Part shown: positions 8,676-17,392 of the stretch, one piece after another
Layout of the letters: every line of letters begins with the position of its first letter
Position numbering within the stretch: position 1 is the first letter of the stretch
Assembly (NCBI RefSeq): GCF_000189535.1
Contig: NC_015145.1
Span: forward strand, 2,728,001 to 2,792,000
Source: Pseudarthrobacter phenanthrenivorans Sphe3
GTDB taxonomy: Bacteria; Actinomycetota; Actinomycetes; Actinomycetales; Micrococcaceae
Direction of reading: 5' to 3'
Length of the DNA stretch: 64,000 nt
The notes under the pieces: generated by a model
The model's database searches: none
What the model was told of the DNA's origin: nothing
The model's input: the letters and a program-made list of their open reading frames with translations, nothing else
Program-made: the position numbers and the translations under genes

Positions 8676-9983
8676 CTAGTCCTTCACCCGCCGCCTTGCT
8701 GTGGAAGAAAAGACAGAGGATTTACGACTTCGCTGGGCGGATGCACAAACCAAATTTCGGATTGCGTGGCGAAGCTCGGAATCCGGTGCCGCTTCAAGCA
8801 GCAGTGATCCTCCGAGAAGGGCTCCATCCGCTGCAACCAGGTCGTAAGGCAGGAAAGCCTTGAGTTCGGCCGCCGGACCATACCGCTCCCAAGCGTCCCG
8901 CAACTGCCGTTCCGGCCCCCTGCCCACAGAGGAAGCCCGCACCCTGTTCATCACCACAACGGGGGCCGCCTGCGGAACGGCTGCTTCCAGTTCGGCAAGG
9001 CCGCGCACCAGCCTCGGCACGCCAACAGGATCGGCGGCACCGACTGCGTAGACAGTGTCGGCGAGCTCAAGCGAACGCAGCGTGGCCGCGTTCCGCCGCG
9101 GAGCCATCGTGTCAAAGCTCAGCTCCTCGTCCGCTTCGAGGCAGAAACCCGCATCCACCACCACCACGTCGGATATCTGCCGGGCACGTTCCAGTACCAG
9201 CGCGAGCGCGGACGCCCGGAGTTCGGTCCAGCGGTCGGCGCGGGTAATACCGGTAAGTACCCGGAAGGTGCCGGATTTGGTGGCCACGGGGGCAGCGACC
9301 TTTTCCAACGCCTCCCTGTCCAGCAATCCCTGGTCCGCGAGCCGGCACGCCTGTGCCAGGCCCGCCGATTCATCCAGCAGCCCCAGGACGGCTGCAATGC
9401 TGGCGCCGTAGCTGTCCGCATCGACCAGGATGACTTTCTTTCCGTCCGCCGCCAGTTCGCCCGCCATGTTGGCGGCGAGCGTGGTCCGCCCTGGAGCTCC
9501 GGCCGGTCCCCAGACGGCGATGATCCTTCCCGGACCAGGTTCTTCGGGGCCTGGTGGCGGTTCGGCGTTTACCGGCTTCAGCGCAGCTCCCGGATCTGCA
9601 GGAGCACTTCTGGGCGCCCCTCGAAGTCCTGGTCCGGCAAGTTGCGTCACTGCCTCTGAAATCCTGTCGGAAAGTGCGGCCGATTCCACCCCGGTGAGCG
9701 CCGGCACCACACCTATGCCCCGCAGCCTCGCGGCCTCATCAGGACTGTCGGTCAGGGCAATGATTGCCACCCCGACCGCCGAGAGCCGGTCCACAAGGGA
9801 AGACGTTAATCCTTCAGACCCTTCGGCAACGACCGCAGCCCGGGCCAGGCCGCTTTGGCAGGCAGCCAGGAGTTCGGGGAGTTCGGCACATCTCCTCACC
9901 ACTGTTACCGGCCCATGCAGCCGCTCAAGCCCGCCGACCACGTCCTCCCGGCTCTGGCCCACGGTGACCACAGGAATGCTCAT
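8676..9983 (-). CDS. MinD/CpaE-like P-loop ATPase, degenerate Walker A
   Basis: The 435-residue protein has an N-terminal response-regulator-like fold (about 1-120), a Pro-rich linker, and a MinD/ParA-type domain from about 150. The usual KGGxGKTT is here GPAGAPGRTT, so the signature lysine is absent and the P-loop lysine is arginine. ILVDADSYG follows as Walker A' and VVVVDAGF as the Walker B equivalent. The start is set by an ATGA overlap with the upstream SAF gene, implying translational coupling. CpaE proteins position Flp/Tad pilus machinery, but no other tad genes lie here, so function is open. ATP binding may be weakened or altered. Confidence 0.7.
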   Translation of the reverse strand: MSIPVVTVGQSREDVVGGLERLHGPVTVVRRCAELPELLAACQSGLARAAVVAEGSEGLTSSLVDRLSAVGVAIIALTDSPDEAARLRGIGVVPALTGVESAALSDRISEAVTQLAGPGLRGAPRSAPADPGAALKPVNAEPPPGPEEPGPGRIIAVWGPAGAPGRTTLAANMAGELAADGKKVILVDADSYGASIAAVLGLLDESAGLAQACRLADQGLLDREALEKVAAPVATKSGTFRVLTGITRADRWTELRASALALVLERARQISDVVVVDAGFCLEADEELSFDTMAPRRNAATLRSLELADTVYAVGAADPVGVPRLVRGLAELEAAVPQAAPVVVMNRVRASSVGRGPERQLRDAWERYGPAAELKAFLPYDLVAADGALLGGSLLLEAAPDSELRHAIRNLVCASAQRSRKSSVFSSTARRRVKD

Positions 9984-10627
9984 TGGGCGCCGCCGCCCGG
10001 GTTCCACACCACGGAAATCTTGGCCTCATTCGCCTGGGCTCCCAGCAGCGCCGGCATCCGCGCGTCCTCCACCAGCACCATCAGAACGGTGGTCTTCGAT
10101 GACCCCAGGGCTGTTGAGCCGGCCGTCACCTCTGCGATTTCCGCCCCGGAAAGGAGGAGCTTTGGTTCGCTGAAGCCGTTGCGGTCATCAGGTTGCGCAA
10201 CCCAAACGTCCACCCTGGCGCCCGCTACCGCCTGGGCCGGCAGGGCTTCCTCGATGGTGAGAGCCACCGGCTTCCGGTCGAGTTCGTCAACGGAACCAAG
10301 GCTGGCCCTCGGAACGAGCTGGTCCTTGCCGATGCGCTGGACAGCCACCACCCCATCAGGGAGTCCTGATTCTGCAGTGATGTACTGAGCCTCGGTATCC
10401 CCGAGGCGCACCTTCGCCCGCACCACATTGTCCTGGGTGAGCTTTTCACCCACTGCGATGCCATCGCGCGCGGCAAACACTTCCGTTGTCCGGTCAGCAC
10501 TGCCCACAAGCAGGACAACGCCTGCGACAGAAACGAGGACCAGCAGAATACCGGCCAGGAGCCTTGGATCCTTCCAGGACGGGCGCCTGAGCCGTGACGC
10601 CGTGGCAGATGATGAATCAGGAACCAT
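9980..10627 (-). CDS. SAF-domain membrane protein, CpaB-like
   Basis: This 215-residue protein has a basic cytoplasmic N-terminus, one transmembrane helix at about 23-42, and an extracytoplasmic SAF domain (about 50-115: ARDGIAVGEKLTQDNV, then VAVQRIGKDQLV). A second beta-rich region completes it. SAF domains are found in CpaB and FlgA, where CpaB supports Flp pilus assembly. The ATG has GGGGGAG eight bases upstream. It overlaps the CpaE-like gene by four bases, so the pair is one transcription unit. No secretin, pilin or TadA gene accompanies the pair here. Confidence 0.72.
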   Translation of the reverse strand: MVPDSSSATASRLRRPSWKDPRLLAGILLVLVSVAGVVLLVGSADRTTEVFAARDGIAVGEKLTQDNVVRAKVRLGDTEAQYITAESGLPDGVVAVQRIGKDQLVPRASLGSVDELDRKPVALTIEEALPAQAVAGARVDVWVAQPDDRNGFSEPKLLLSGAEIAEVTAGSTALGSSKTTVLMVLVEDARMPALLGAQANEAKISVVWNPGGGAQ

Positions 10628-10734
10628 GCAGTGATCTCCCCCTAAAAGCGCCGGACCGGCTGCCGTGTCCGGACCACCTCATTGTCACCGCCGCGCAGCC
10701 GGAACAAAAGTCATGCGTCCAAACGGGGCCAATC

Positions 10735-10743
10735 TGTGGATAA
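10735..10743 (-). promoter_or_regulatory. Perfect TTATCCACA DnaA-box sequence between divergent genes
   Basis: The plus strand reads TGTGGATAA, the reverse of the consensus DnaA box TTATCCACA. It lies in the 154-bp gap between the SAF gene and the HTH gene. One exact nonamer can occur by chance in a window this size, so a function is not established. Confidence 0.35.
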
Positions 10744-10781
10744 CGCCTACAAAGTACCGTCTTCGATGGCAAAATGGATAC

Positions 10782-10997
10782 ATGCCCAGGTTCCTCACGC
10801 TCGCGGATGTTGCCGAGCAGCTTCAGATCAATTCACCCGCCGCGTATGCACTTGTCCGCAGCGGTGAACTGAAGGCCATTCAGGTCGGCGGCAGGGGCCA
10901 GTGGCGGGTGGAAGAAAAGATGCTGGAGCAATACATCGAGGAACGCTATGCGGAGGCGAACCGCATGATCCAGGAAGCCAAATCCAAGTCAGTATGA
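10782..10997 (+). CDS. Small excisionase/MerR-type HTH DNA-binding protein
   Basis: I place the start at the internal ATG giving 71 residues, because the upstream frame is not protein-like. The product begins MPRFLTLADVAEQL and continues AYALVRSGELKAIQVGG, then GQWRVEEKMLEQYIEERY. This is the helix-turn-helix/wing plan of the excisionase (HTH_17) and BldC-like family, which bind direct repeats cooperatively. It is probably a chromosomal regulator rather than a phage excisionase, since no integrase or attachment site is nearby. Only a weak CAAAAT -10-like box sits six bases before the ATG; no good ribosome binding site is visible. Confidence 0.8.
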   Translation: MPRFLTLADVAEQLQINSPAAYALVRSGELKAIQVGGRGQWRVEEKMLEQYIEERYAEANRMIQEAKSKSV

Positions 10998-11044
10998 GCT
11001 CGCGGTTTCACCCCTTGGGGCTTCCCACCGCAAACTGCGCAGCC

Positions 11045-11614
11045 CTAAAGTTCTCCTGCCCGCCGTGATCTGATGGCTCCCACGGCCGAGAACGGAATAA
11101 CCGACACCTGGCTGACCTGCTGGCTGCGACGCGCCTCGCCCGGAGCGAACGTTGCCAGGTCCAGGTAATCCCTGCCCACCCTGTCAATGACACCGGACAG
11201 CCTCACGGAGCCTGGACCGTGCCCCACCGTAACCGCAAGTTCCGCGCGATCCCTCGCCAAGCCCCGCAACGCATGTGCCAAGCCCAGCTTCCTGCGCACC
11301 GCAGACGTCTCAGGGATTGAGAGCCGGCCCAGGCCCACGTAGCGAACAACCGAAGCATACGGAACCAAGACCTGGTGGTGCTCTTCGTCCAGCACCAGTG
11401 CGTCGGCACCGGCGTGGCTGAGCGACCCGTGGACAACCTCCCCGCACCCAAGGAACACCGTAAGCCGGCATCCCAGTGCGCCCCTGAGCCGGTCCCCGAG
11501 CTCAGTGCCTACTGATTCCGCCCTTGCCCGCTCATTGATGTCGGCGTCCAGCGAAAGCCGTTCTGCCTCCGCGAACTGGCTTTCCATGTCATTGAAGAGT
11601 GCATCCCAGCGCAT
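11045..11614 (-). CDS. Uncharacterised 189-residue protein
   Basis: The frame is open to 11722, but I start at the ATG at 11614. A promoter with -35 TTGACC, a 17-bp spacer and -10 TACGCT ends six bases before it. The protein begins with an acidic helical segment (MRWDALFNDMESQFAEAERL) and then a beta-rich core (about 50-100: CRLTVFLGCGEVVHGSLS, then DEEHHQVLVPYASV). A second strand-rich part near the C-terminus includes VRLSGVIDRVGRDYLDLATF. The repeated short-strand pattern suggests small SH3- or Sm-like barrels, but I cannot name a family. No signal peptide or membrane helix is present. Confidence 0.65.
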   Translation of the reverse strand: MRWDALFNDMESQFAEAERLSLDADINERARAESVGTELGDRLRGALGCRLTVFLGCGEVVHGSLSHAGADALVLDEEHHQVLVPYASVVRYVGLGRLSIPETSAVRRKLGLAHALRGLARDRAELAVTVGHGPGSVRLSGVIDRVGRDYLDLATFAPGEARRSQQVSQVSVIPFSAVGAIRSRRAGEL

Positions 11615-11620
11615 TGCGCC

Positions 11621-11649
11621 AGCGTAGGACCACGCCGACGGCAGGTCAA
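11621..11649 (-). promoter_or_regulatory. Promoter TTGACC-17 bp-TACGCT, leaderless
   Basis: Minus strand -35 TTGACC (11644-11649), exactly 17 bp, then -10 TACGCT (11621-11626). The expected start is seven bases downstream, on the A of the ATG at 11614. This is the best-formed vegetative-type promoter in the window and it decides the gene start. Confidence 0.65.
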
Positions 11650-11707
11650 CGAGGACAGCAATTCTTTCCACCGTATGGACAAAAAGATGAGTCGGAGCGC
11701 AAACTCG

Positions 11708-11747
11708 GTCAATGAGCATCAAACGCTATCAAACCGCATCAAACGGA
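11708..11747. repeat. Four TCAA direct repeats at exact 10-bp spacing
   Basis: TCAA occurs at 11709, 11719, 11729 and 11739. The last three units share ATCAAAC at 11718, 11728 and 11738; the first is degenerate. One-turn spacing puts all copies on the same DNA face, as expected for a protein that polymerises on direct repeats. The array ends eight bases before the LysM gene start and lies upstream of the divergent promoter, so it could control both genes. Confidence 0.6.
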
Positions 11748-11754
11748 CTGTCGC

Positions 11755-12555
11755 GTGGTTAGCGCCACTGGCCCGGCCAGGAACTCCGACGTCCTTGCAG
11801 CGGCCGGTGTACTCCTGCTCGGCATCCTGCTGAGCATCCTCGGGTGGAGCCTGATGCAGCAGTGGAGGGACTCCGTGGCCAGGCACCAGGAGCCCGACGT
11901 GGAGATTCTCCTCGCCGTCGTGGCAGCGGCAGCAGGAGCGGGAACCGTGGTTTGGTGGTTTGCCTCGCTGGGATGCGCCGCCGGCACGGTCCTACTGGAC
12001 CGCCGGGGGCGAACAGGAGCCGCAGCAGCAACTCGGAGACTTTCACCAGCCTTCATGCAACGGCTTGTACTCGGGATCCTGTCCGTCCAGGTCCTTTCCG
12101 GCCCCGCTGCCCAAGCAGCGCCACCGGCACCCGGTCCGGAATGGGCACCTACGCACGAACTTGTTGCCTCAGCACCAGTCATCCCGGGAACACCAGGACC
12201 GGCTACAGACCAGGCAGGCCCGCCCGGCACTGACACCATCCCATCAATCCCCACGTCAACCGTTCAGCCGGGGTGGCAGCCCGCAGCCCCGGCTGTTAGC
12301 CCCGGAATGCTCGCGGCACCTGGAATGCGGGCACCAGCAGAACCAGCGGCGCCGGAAGCTGAGGGTGTCACGGTCCATGCCGGCGACACGCTGTGGGACA
12401 TAGCCGCACGTCATCTCGGGCCGGGCGCATCGGATGTGGATATCGCGAGCCAGTGGCCCCACTGGTACGAGGCAAACCGCGCACTGATTGGCGCGGATCC
12501 CGATGTGCTGCTCCCGGGACAAATACTCCAGCCGCCAGCTCCTGCCGGCAACTAG
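11755..12555 (+). CDS. LysM-domain membrane protein
   Basis: This 266-residue protein starts at GTG. It has two hydrophobic segments (about 12-32 and 50-78) and probably a third near 101-119 (LVLGILSVQVLSGPAAQA), then a long Pro/Ala-rich stretch to about 200. A C-terminal LysM domain follows (GVTVHAGDTLWDIAARHLG, then WYEANRALIG and LLPGQILQPP). LysM domains bind peptidoglycan, so the protein probably links membrane and wall. The ribosome binding site is weak, and the TCAA array lies directly in front. The Rv3235-family gene follows 41 bp later, suggesting an operon. Confidence 0.82.
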   Translation: MVSATGPARNSDVLAAAGVLLLGILLSILGWSLMQQWRDSVARHQEPDVEILLAVVAAAAGAGTVVWWFASLGCAAGTVLLDRRGRTGAAAATRRLSPAFMQRLVLGILSVQVLSGPAAQAAPPAPGPEWAPTHELVASAPVIPGTPGPATDQAGPPGTDTIPSIPTSTVQPGWQPAAPAVSPGMLAAPGMRAPAEPAAPEAEGVTVHAGDTLWDIAARHLGPGASDVDIASQWPHWYEANRALIGADPDVLLPGQILQPPAPAGN

Positions 12556-12596
12556 ACCGGCCCGGTCTATCCGGCCAACCACGTAAGGGGAAAAAA

Positions 12597-13199
12597 ATGA
12601 GAGCAGTAACTCCGATAACCGCTGACCACGGTCCAGGGACATTCCAAGGCAAGAGCACACTCCAGGGTGCAAGCACGTTCCCGGGCCCAGCTGCGCTCCA
12701 AGGCCCAGCTGCGCTCCAGGGCGCACCTGCCCGTCAAGGTCCAACCACACTGCCGGGACGGCATCTTGGCGGAAGTCGGCCGCGCCAGGAGCCAGCCGCC
12801 CCCGGTACGTCCCGGCCCGCCCTTCCAGTTCCGTTGCGCCCTGCGGACCCTGCAGCGGAAGTGCGGGCCGTCGCCCGCAGCACCGTCCAGGCGGCGATGG
12901 AGGTTCTGGCAGGCATCCGGCCCATCCATCAGCTGGCCCGCCGGCTTGATCCCCGCTGCCTGGCGGCCCTGCAGCACCGCGCGGCCCTCATCAGGAGGGA
13001 GCTGAACCGGACAGGCAATCCGGCGCTCGCCCGCCTCCACCGCAACTCAGCGGTCCGGTCCGTACGGGTTTGCGAGGTGGCCGACGGCGTTTATGAAGCC
13101 AGCGCCGTGGTGGTGGACGACGTCCGGGCGCGTGCTGTCGCCCTCAGGCTGGAGCAGAGCAAACAGGTGTGGCGGGTGACAGAACTTGTTATCGGCTAG
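12597..13199 (+). CDS. Rv3235-family (DUF6459) protein
   Basis: The product is 200 residues. The N-terminal third is low complexity with imperfect copies of GPAALQG (around residues 20-45). The conserved part starts near 85 (AEVRAVARSTVQAAMEVLAG, then RPIHQLARRLDPRCLAAL). It ends in a beta-rich segment (VRVCEVADGVYEASAVVV, VWRVTELVIG). I recognise this as the family of mycobacterial Rv3235, whose function is unknown. The ATG at 12597 follows an A-run with AAGGGG about eight bases upstream. The gene sits between the LysM gene and secA; an association with secretion is inference only. Confidence 0.75.
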   Translation: MRAVTPITADHGPGTFQGKSTLQGASTFPGPAALQGPAALQGAPARQGPTTLPGRHLGGSRPRQEPAAPGTSRPALPVPLRPADPAAEVRAVARSTVQAAMEVLAGIRPIHQLARRLDPRCLAALQHRAALIRRELNRTGNPALARLHRNSAVRSVRVCEVADGVYEASAVVVDDVRARAVALRLEQSKQVWRVTELVIG

Positions 13200-13216
13200 G
13201 ACGCAGGCGAAATGCC

Positions 13217-13252
13217 GCAGGGCCGGAAACTCCTGCTCCCGGCCCTGCTTTT
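13217..13252. terminator. Terminator between the Rv3235-family gene and secA
   Basis: GCAGGGCCGG pairs with CCGGCCCTGC across a 12-base loop, followed by TTTT on the plus strand. It ends the plus-strand unit and could also serve convergent secA. Confidence 0.8.
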
Positions 13253-13294
13253 ACTGCCTGCACCCCAGCCTTTTGGCCGGCACTTCCCGCCCGC

Positions 13295-16033
13295 TCAGCG
13301 GCGCTTCTTCTTCGCCGGGCGCTTGGCTGCGTCCTGGGCTGCTGCCTTGGCAGGATTGCCGGAACGGCCGGGGGAACGCGTCTCCACCCGGGTCTGGGCG
13401 CCGCCGGTCTCGCTGGGGGCGGTGTACTGCAGCTGGGCAGGCTTCTCCGGAGCTTCCAGCCCGGCGGCACGAACCTGCGGTTCCACATGCTCGGTGTGTC
13501 CGCCCTGGGCATCTGCAACCAGCACGTCCTGCGCCGGAGTGACTTCAACTTCGAGGTTGAACAGGAAACCTACGCTTTCCTCGCGGATGGCTTCCATCAT
13601 GCTCTGGAAGAGAATGAACCCTTCACGCTGGTACTCCACCAGGGGATCACGCTGCGCCATGGCACGCAGGCCGATTCCTTCCTTGAGGTAGTCCATCTCG
13701 TACAGGTGTTCCTGCCACTTACGGCCAATGACCGAGAGCACCACCCGGCGTTCGAGTTCCCGCATGCTCTCCGAGCCAATGGCCTCCTCCCGCGCCTGGT
13801 AGACCAGCCGGGCGTCGGACAGCAGCTCCTCTTTCAGGAACTCGACGGTGAGCCTGGACTTTCCGCCGGCTTCCTCGATGATCTCTTCGGCGGTCACGCT
13901 GACGGGGTAGAGGGTCTTGAGGTTCGTCCAGAGCAGGTTGAAGTCCCAGTCATCGCCGTTGCCCTCCGCCGTTGCGGCGTCAATGAGGGCAGTGATCGTG
14001 TCCTCGACGAAGAACTGCACTTTTTCGTGCAGGTCGTCGCCTTCAAGGATGCGGCGCCGGTCGCTGTAGATTGCCTCGCGCTGGCGGTTGAGGACGTCGT
14101 CGTACTTCAGCACGTTCTTGCGCTGTTCGGCGTTGCGTCCCTCAACCTGCCCCTGGGCAGAGGCGATCGCGCGGGAGACGAGCTTGGATTCCAGCGCGAC
14201 GTCGTCAGGGACGGAGCTGTTCATCAACCGTTCCGCCGCCCCGGAGTTGAAGAGCCGCATGAGGTCATCGGTCAGCGACAGGTAGAAGCGGGACTCACCC
14301 GGATCGCCCTGGCGCCCGGAACGTCCGCGGAGCTGGTTGTCGATCCGGCGTGATTCGTGGCGTTCAGTGCCAAGGACGTAGAGGCCACCGAGGTTCAGGA
14401 CTTCCTCGTGCTCGTCCTTGACCGCCTGCTTTGCAGCCTCAAGGGCCGCCGGCCACTCCGCCTCGTATTCCTCGGAGTTCTCTTCCGGATCCAGACCGCG
14501 CTTGGCCAGCTCAGCCACGGCGGTGAACTCAGCGTTGCCGCCGAGCATGATGTCCGTACCGCGGCCGGCCATGTTGGTTGCCACCGTCACGGCACCCTTC
14601 CGGCCGGCCTGGGCGACGATCGCGGCTTCACGTGCATGGTTCTTCGCGTTCAGGACCTCGTGGCGGATGCCTTCCTTGGCAAGGAGGCGGGAAAGGTATT
14701 CACTCTTTTCCACGCTGGTGGTGCCCACCAGCACGGGCTGGCCCTTTTCATGCCGTTCGGCAATGTCCCGCACCACGGCGTCGAACTTCACCGTTTCATT
14801 CTTGAAGACCAGGTCCGGCTGGTCGATCCGCTGCATGTCGCGGTTCGTGGGAATGGCCACCACGCCCAGCTTGTACGTGCTCATGAACTCCGCCGCCTCG
14901 GTTTCGGCGGTACCGGTCATGCCGGAAAGCTTCTGGTACATGCGGAAGTAGTTCTGCAGCGTGACCGTGGCCAAGGTCTGGTTCTCGGCCTTGATCTCGA
15001 CGCCTTCCTTGGCCTCGATGGCCTGGTGCATGCCCTCGTTGTACCGCCGCCCGGCGAGGATGCGGCCCGTGTGTTCGTCGACGATCAGGACTTCCCCGTC
15101 CAGGATGACGTAGTCCTTGTCCCGCTTGAACAGTTCCTTCGCCTTGATGGCGTTGTTAAGGAACCCGATGAGCGGGGTGTTCGCGGATTCATACAGGTTC
15201 TGGATGCCGAGGTAGTCCTCTACCTTCTCGATGCCGCTCTCCAGCACGCCCACGGTGCGCTTCTTTTCGTCGACTTCGTAGTCCTTTTCGGGCTGCAGCC
15301 GGAGGACCACCTTGGCGAACTCGCTGTACCACCGGTTCGTGTCGCCCTGCGCGGGACCGGAGATGATCAGCGGGGTCCGCGCTTCATCGATGAGGATGGA
15401 GTCCACCTCGTCAACGATTGCGAAGTGATGCCCCCGCTGGACCAGTTCGTTCTTGTCCCAGGCCATGTTGTCCCGGAGGTAATCGAAACCGAATTCGTTG
15501 TTGGTGCCGTAGGTGATGTCAGCGGCGTACTGCTGGCGGCGGACGGCAGGATCCTGGTTGGAGAGGATGCACCCGCTGGTGAGGCCGAGGAAGCGGTAGA
15601 CGCGGCCCATCAGGTCAGACTGGTATTCGGCGAGGTAGTCATTCACGGTGACCACGTGGACGCCGTTTCCGGCCAGCGCGTTCAGGTAGGCGGGAGCGGT
15701 CGCCACCAGGGTCTTGCCTTCACCGGTCTTCATTTCCGCGATGTTGCCCAGGTGCAGGGCGGCGCCGCCCATCAACTGGACATCGAAGTGTCGCATCCCG
15801 AGGGTTCGCGAGGAGGCTTCCCGGACGGCGGCGAAGGCTTCCGGAAGCAGGTCATCCAGTTTTTCGCCGTCCTGGTGGCGCTGGCGAAGCCGGTCGGTCT
15901 CCTCCCGCAGTTCGGCGTCCGTGAAGGTTTTGAACGAGTCTTCCAGGGCATTGATGGAGTCGGCATAGTTCCGCAGTTGCCGGAGTGTCTTTTTGTCACC
16001 CGTGCGGAGAAGTTTTTCGATAAGTGATGCCAC
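13295..16033 (-). CDS. secA: SecA preprotein translocase ATPase
   Basis: The 912-residue motor drives proteins through SecYEG. Walker A is [14 protein letters not shown] (near residue 100), the DEAD-type motif is [16 protein letters not shown] (near 207), and [10 protein letters not shown] is seen near 490. The C-terminus is Ala/Pro/Lys-rich (ending KRPAKKKRR) and lacks the Cys-rich zinc tail of many proteobacterial SecA proteins. The start is GTG, with GGGAG nine bases upstream. It is the essential SecA1-type copy by size and context; hpf, comF, lpqB and mtrBA lie upstream, in the same order as in mycobacteria. Confidence 0.97.
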   Translation of the reverse strand: MASLIEKLLRTGDKKTLRQLRNYADSINALEDSFKTFTDAELREETDRLRQRHQDGEKLDDLLPEAFAAVREASSRTLGMRHFDVQLMGGAALHLGNIAEMKTGEGKTLVATAPAYLNALAGNGVHVVTVNDYLAEYQSDLMGRVYRFLGLTSGCILSNQDPAVRRQQYAADITYGTNNEFGFDYLRDNMAWDKNELVQRGHHFAIVDEVDSILIDEARTPLIISGPAQGDTNRWYSEFAKVVLRLQPEKDYEVDEKKRTVGVLESGIEKVEDYLGIQNLYESANTPLIGFLNNAIKAKELFKRDKDYVILDGEVLIVDEHTGRILAGRRYNEGMHQAIEAKEGVEIKAENQTLATVTLQNYFRMYQKLSGMTGTAETEAAEFMSTYKLGVVAIPTNRDMQRIDQPDLVFKNETVKFDAVVRDIAERHEKGQPVLVGTTSVEKSEYLSRLLAKEGIRHEVLNAKNHAREAAIVAQAGRKGAVTVATNMAGRGTDIMLGGNAEFTAVAELAKRGLDPEENSEEYEAEWPAALEAAKQAVKDEHEEVLNLGGLYVLGTERHESRRIDNQLRGRSGRQGDPGESRFYLSLTDDLMRLFNSGAAERLMNSSVPDDVALESKLVSRAIASAQGQVEGRNAEQRKNVLKYDDVLNRQREAIYSDRRRILEGDDLHEKVQFFVEDTITALIDAATAEGNGDDWDFNLLWTNLKTLYPVSVTAEEIIEEAGGKSRLTVEFLKEELLSDARLVYQAREEAIGSESMRELERRVVLSVIGRKWQEHLYEMDYLKEGIGLRAMAQRDPLVEYQREGFILFQSMMEAIREESVGFLFNLEVEVTPAQDVLVADAQGGHTEHVEPQVRAAGLEAPEKPAQLQYTAPSETGGAQTRVETRSPGRSGNPAKAAAQDAAKRPAKKKRR

Positions 16034-16118
16034 GTGAAGATGCTCCCAGTCTCATGCCGCCGAATTCTGGCGTTTTTAGTCTACGGGAGAGACAGCGGCG
16101 GGAGGCCCGTTTGTTCCC

Positions 16119-17360
16119 TCAGAGCGCAGAGCCCTGCGCCTGGCCGTCGGTTCCCTGCCCGGCAGCACGGGCGAGGCTGCCGGCAAGGTCGCCCACCGGA
16201 AATACTTCCACGGTGGCCAGCCCCAGCCATTCCGCCATGAGCCGCAGCTCTGCGGCCAGTTCGGCGGCGGTATCAGCCGGCGCCTCCGGCTCGGCAAAGG
16301 CTGACCTCACCAGCAGCCTTCCGCCCTGCCGGTCTGCCTTCAGGTCAACACGGGCCACAATCCTGTCGCGGAGGAGGAATGGCAGGACGTAATATCCGTA
16401 ACGCCTCTTGTGCTCCGGGGTGTAAATCTCAATCCGGTAATGGAAACCGAAAAGCTCCTCCAGCCGCCGGCGCTCAAAAACCAGCGAGTCGAAAGGGCTC
16501 AGCAGGGCGCGGCCCGTGGCCCGCCGCGGCAGCCTCGCCCCGACGTGCCGGAAGACTTCGCGGCTCCAGCCGGGCACCACCACACGTTCCAGCCGTCCCT
16601 GCTCTACTAAATGCTCGACGGCGGCCACTGCGGCTTTCGCGGGCGTGCGGAAGTAGTCCGCGAAGCAGCGCACTGTCCCGATGCCGTGTGCCTGCGCGGC
16701 CGCATCGATCAGCCGGTTCATTGCCTCCCCGGGGTCCCCGGCCCGTCCCTGGGCCGGGAGCTGAGGCAGCACTTTGGCAGTTAATGTGTATCTGCGTTCA
16801 AACTGCTCAGACCGTGACGCCGCGGAAACGAGGCCTTCCTCGAAGAGATGCTCCAGGACCCTCTTCACGGCGTTCCAGTTCCAGCCCCAGTTCTCCGTCT
16901 GCCGTTCCTCTACATGGCCGATCCGCGCCGTCAATTCTGCGGCAGTCAGGGGACGGGAGCGCGCCAAGGTGTCGAGGATCTGTTCGGAGATAGCTTGACG
17001 GACGCCGGGATCCATCCGGGATGCACCCACCCAGGTGCGCTTCTGCCACAGGAGGAGGTCCGGGTAGTGTTCCGGCCGGATGTAGCTCGCCTCGTGCGCC
17101 CAGTACTCCACCATGCGCCGGGGATGCACGGCCGTCATCCGCTGGAGGATGGTGCGGTCGTAGTTTCCCAGGCGGGAGAAGAAGGGCAGGAGGTGGCTGC
17201 GGGAGACGACGTTGACGGAGTCGATCTGTACCAGCTGGATCCGGGCAAAGGTGCGGCCCACCGTCCGTGAAGTCACGGGGCCGGCGGGCCGTCCTTTGTC
17301 GAGTCCCTGTGCTGCCAAAGCGATCCGCCGTGCCTGGTCCAGGCTCAGCGTCGGTGGCAC
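16119..17360 (-). CDS. YcaQ/AlkZ-like winged-helix DNA glycosylase
   Basis: The 413-residue protein belongs to the HTH_42 (winged helix) family that unhooks bulky or crosslinked DNA adducts. Near residue 50 it has LVQIDSVNVV, whose Q-I-D is the QxD catalytic motif of YcaQ-type members (the antibiotic-resistance AlkZ branch has QxQ). ARSRPLTAAELTARIGHVEE in the middle marks a winged-helix unit. The GTG start has AGAGG six bases upstream. It stands between secA and hpf on the same strand. This insertion is not part of the mycobacterial order I recall. Confidence 0.82.
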   Translation of the reverse strand: MPPTLSLDQARRIALAAQGLDKGRPAGPVTSRTVGRTFARIQLVQIDSVNVVSRSHLLPFFSRLGNYDRTILQRMTAVHPRRMVEYWAHEASYIRPEHYPDLLLWQKRTWVGASRMDPGVRQAISEQILDTLARSRPLTAAELTARIGHVEERQTENWGWNWNAVKRVLEHLFEEGLVSAASRSEQFERRYTLTAKVLPQLPAQGRAGDPGEAMNRLIDAAAQAHGIGTVRCFADYFRTPAKAAVAAVEHLVEQGRLERVVVPGWSREVFRHVGARLPRRATGRALLSPFDSLVFERRRLEELFGFHYRIEIYTPEHKRRYGYYVLPFLLRDRIVARVDLKADRQGGRLLVRSAFAEPEAPADTAAELAAELRLMAEWLGLATVEVFPVGDLAGSLARAAGQGTDGQAQGSAL

Positions 17361-17392
17361 ATCAGTCCTCTCTGTGGCTGGTATTCACCACC

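Noticed and set aside
6831..8807. 658-codon open frame antisense to the same gene
   Set aside because: It is also a shadow of the glutamate dehydrogenase frame, with no ribosome site and no family resemblance.
10782..10997. Excisionase-like gene considered as a mobile-element marker
   Set aside because: No integrase, attachment-site duplication or phage gene is nearby, and flanking genes look like core chromosome.
14357..16027. 556-codon open frame antisense to secA
   Set aside because: SecA motifs on the other strand are intact across the whole stretch; the antisense product has no domain.
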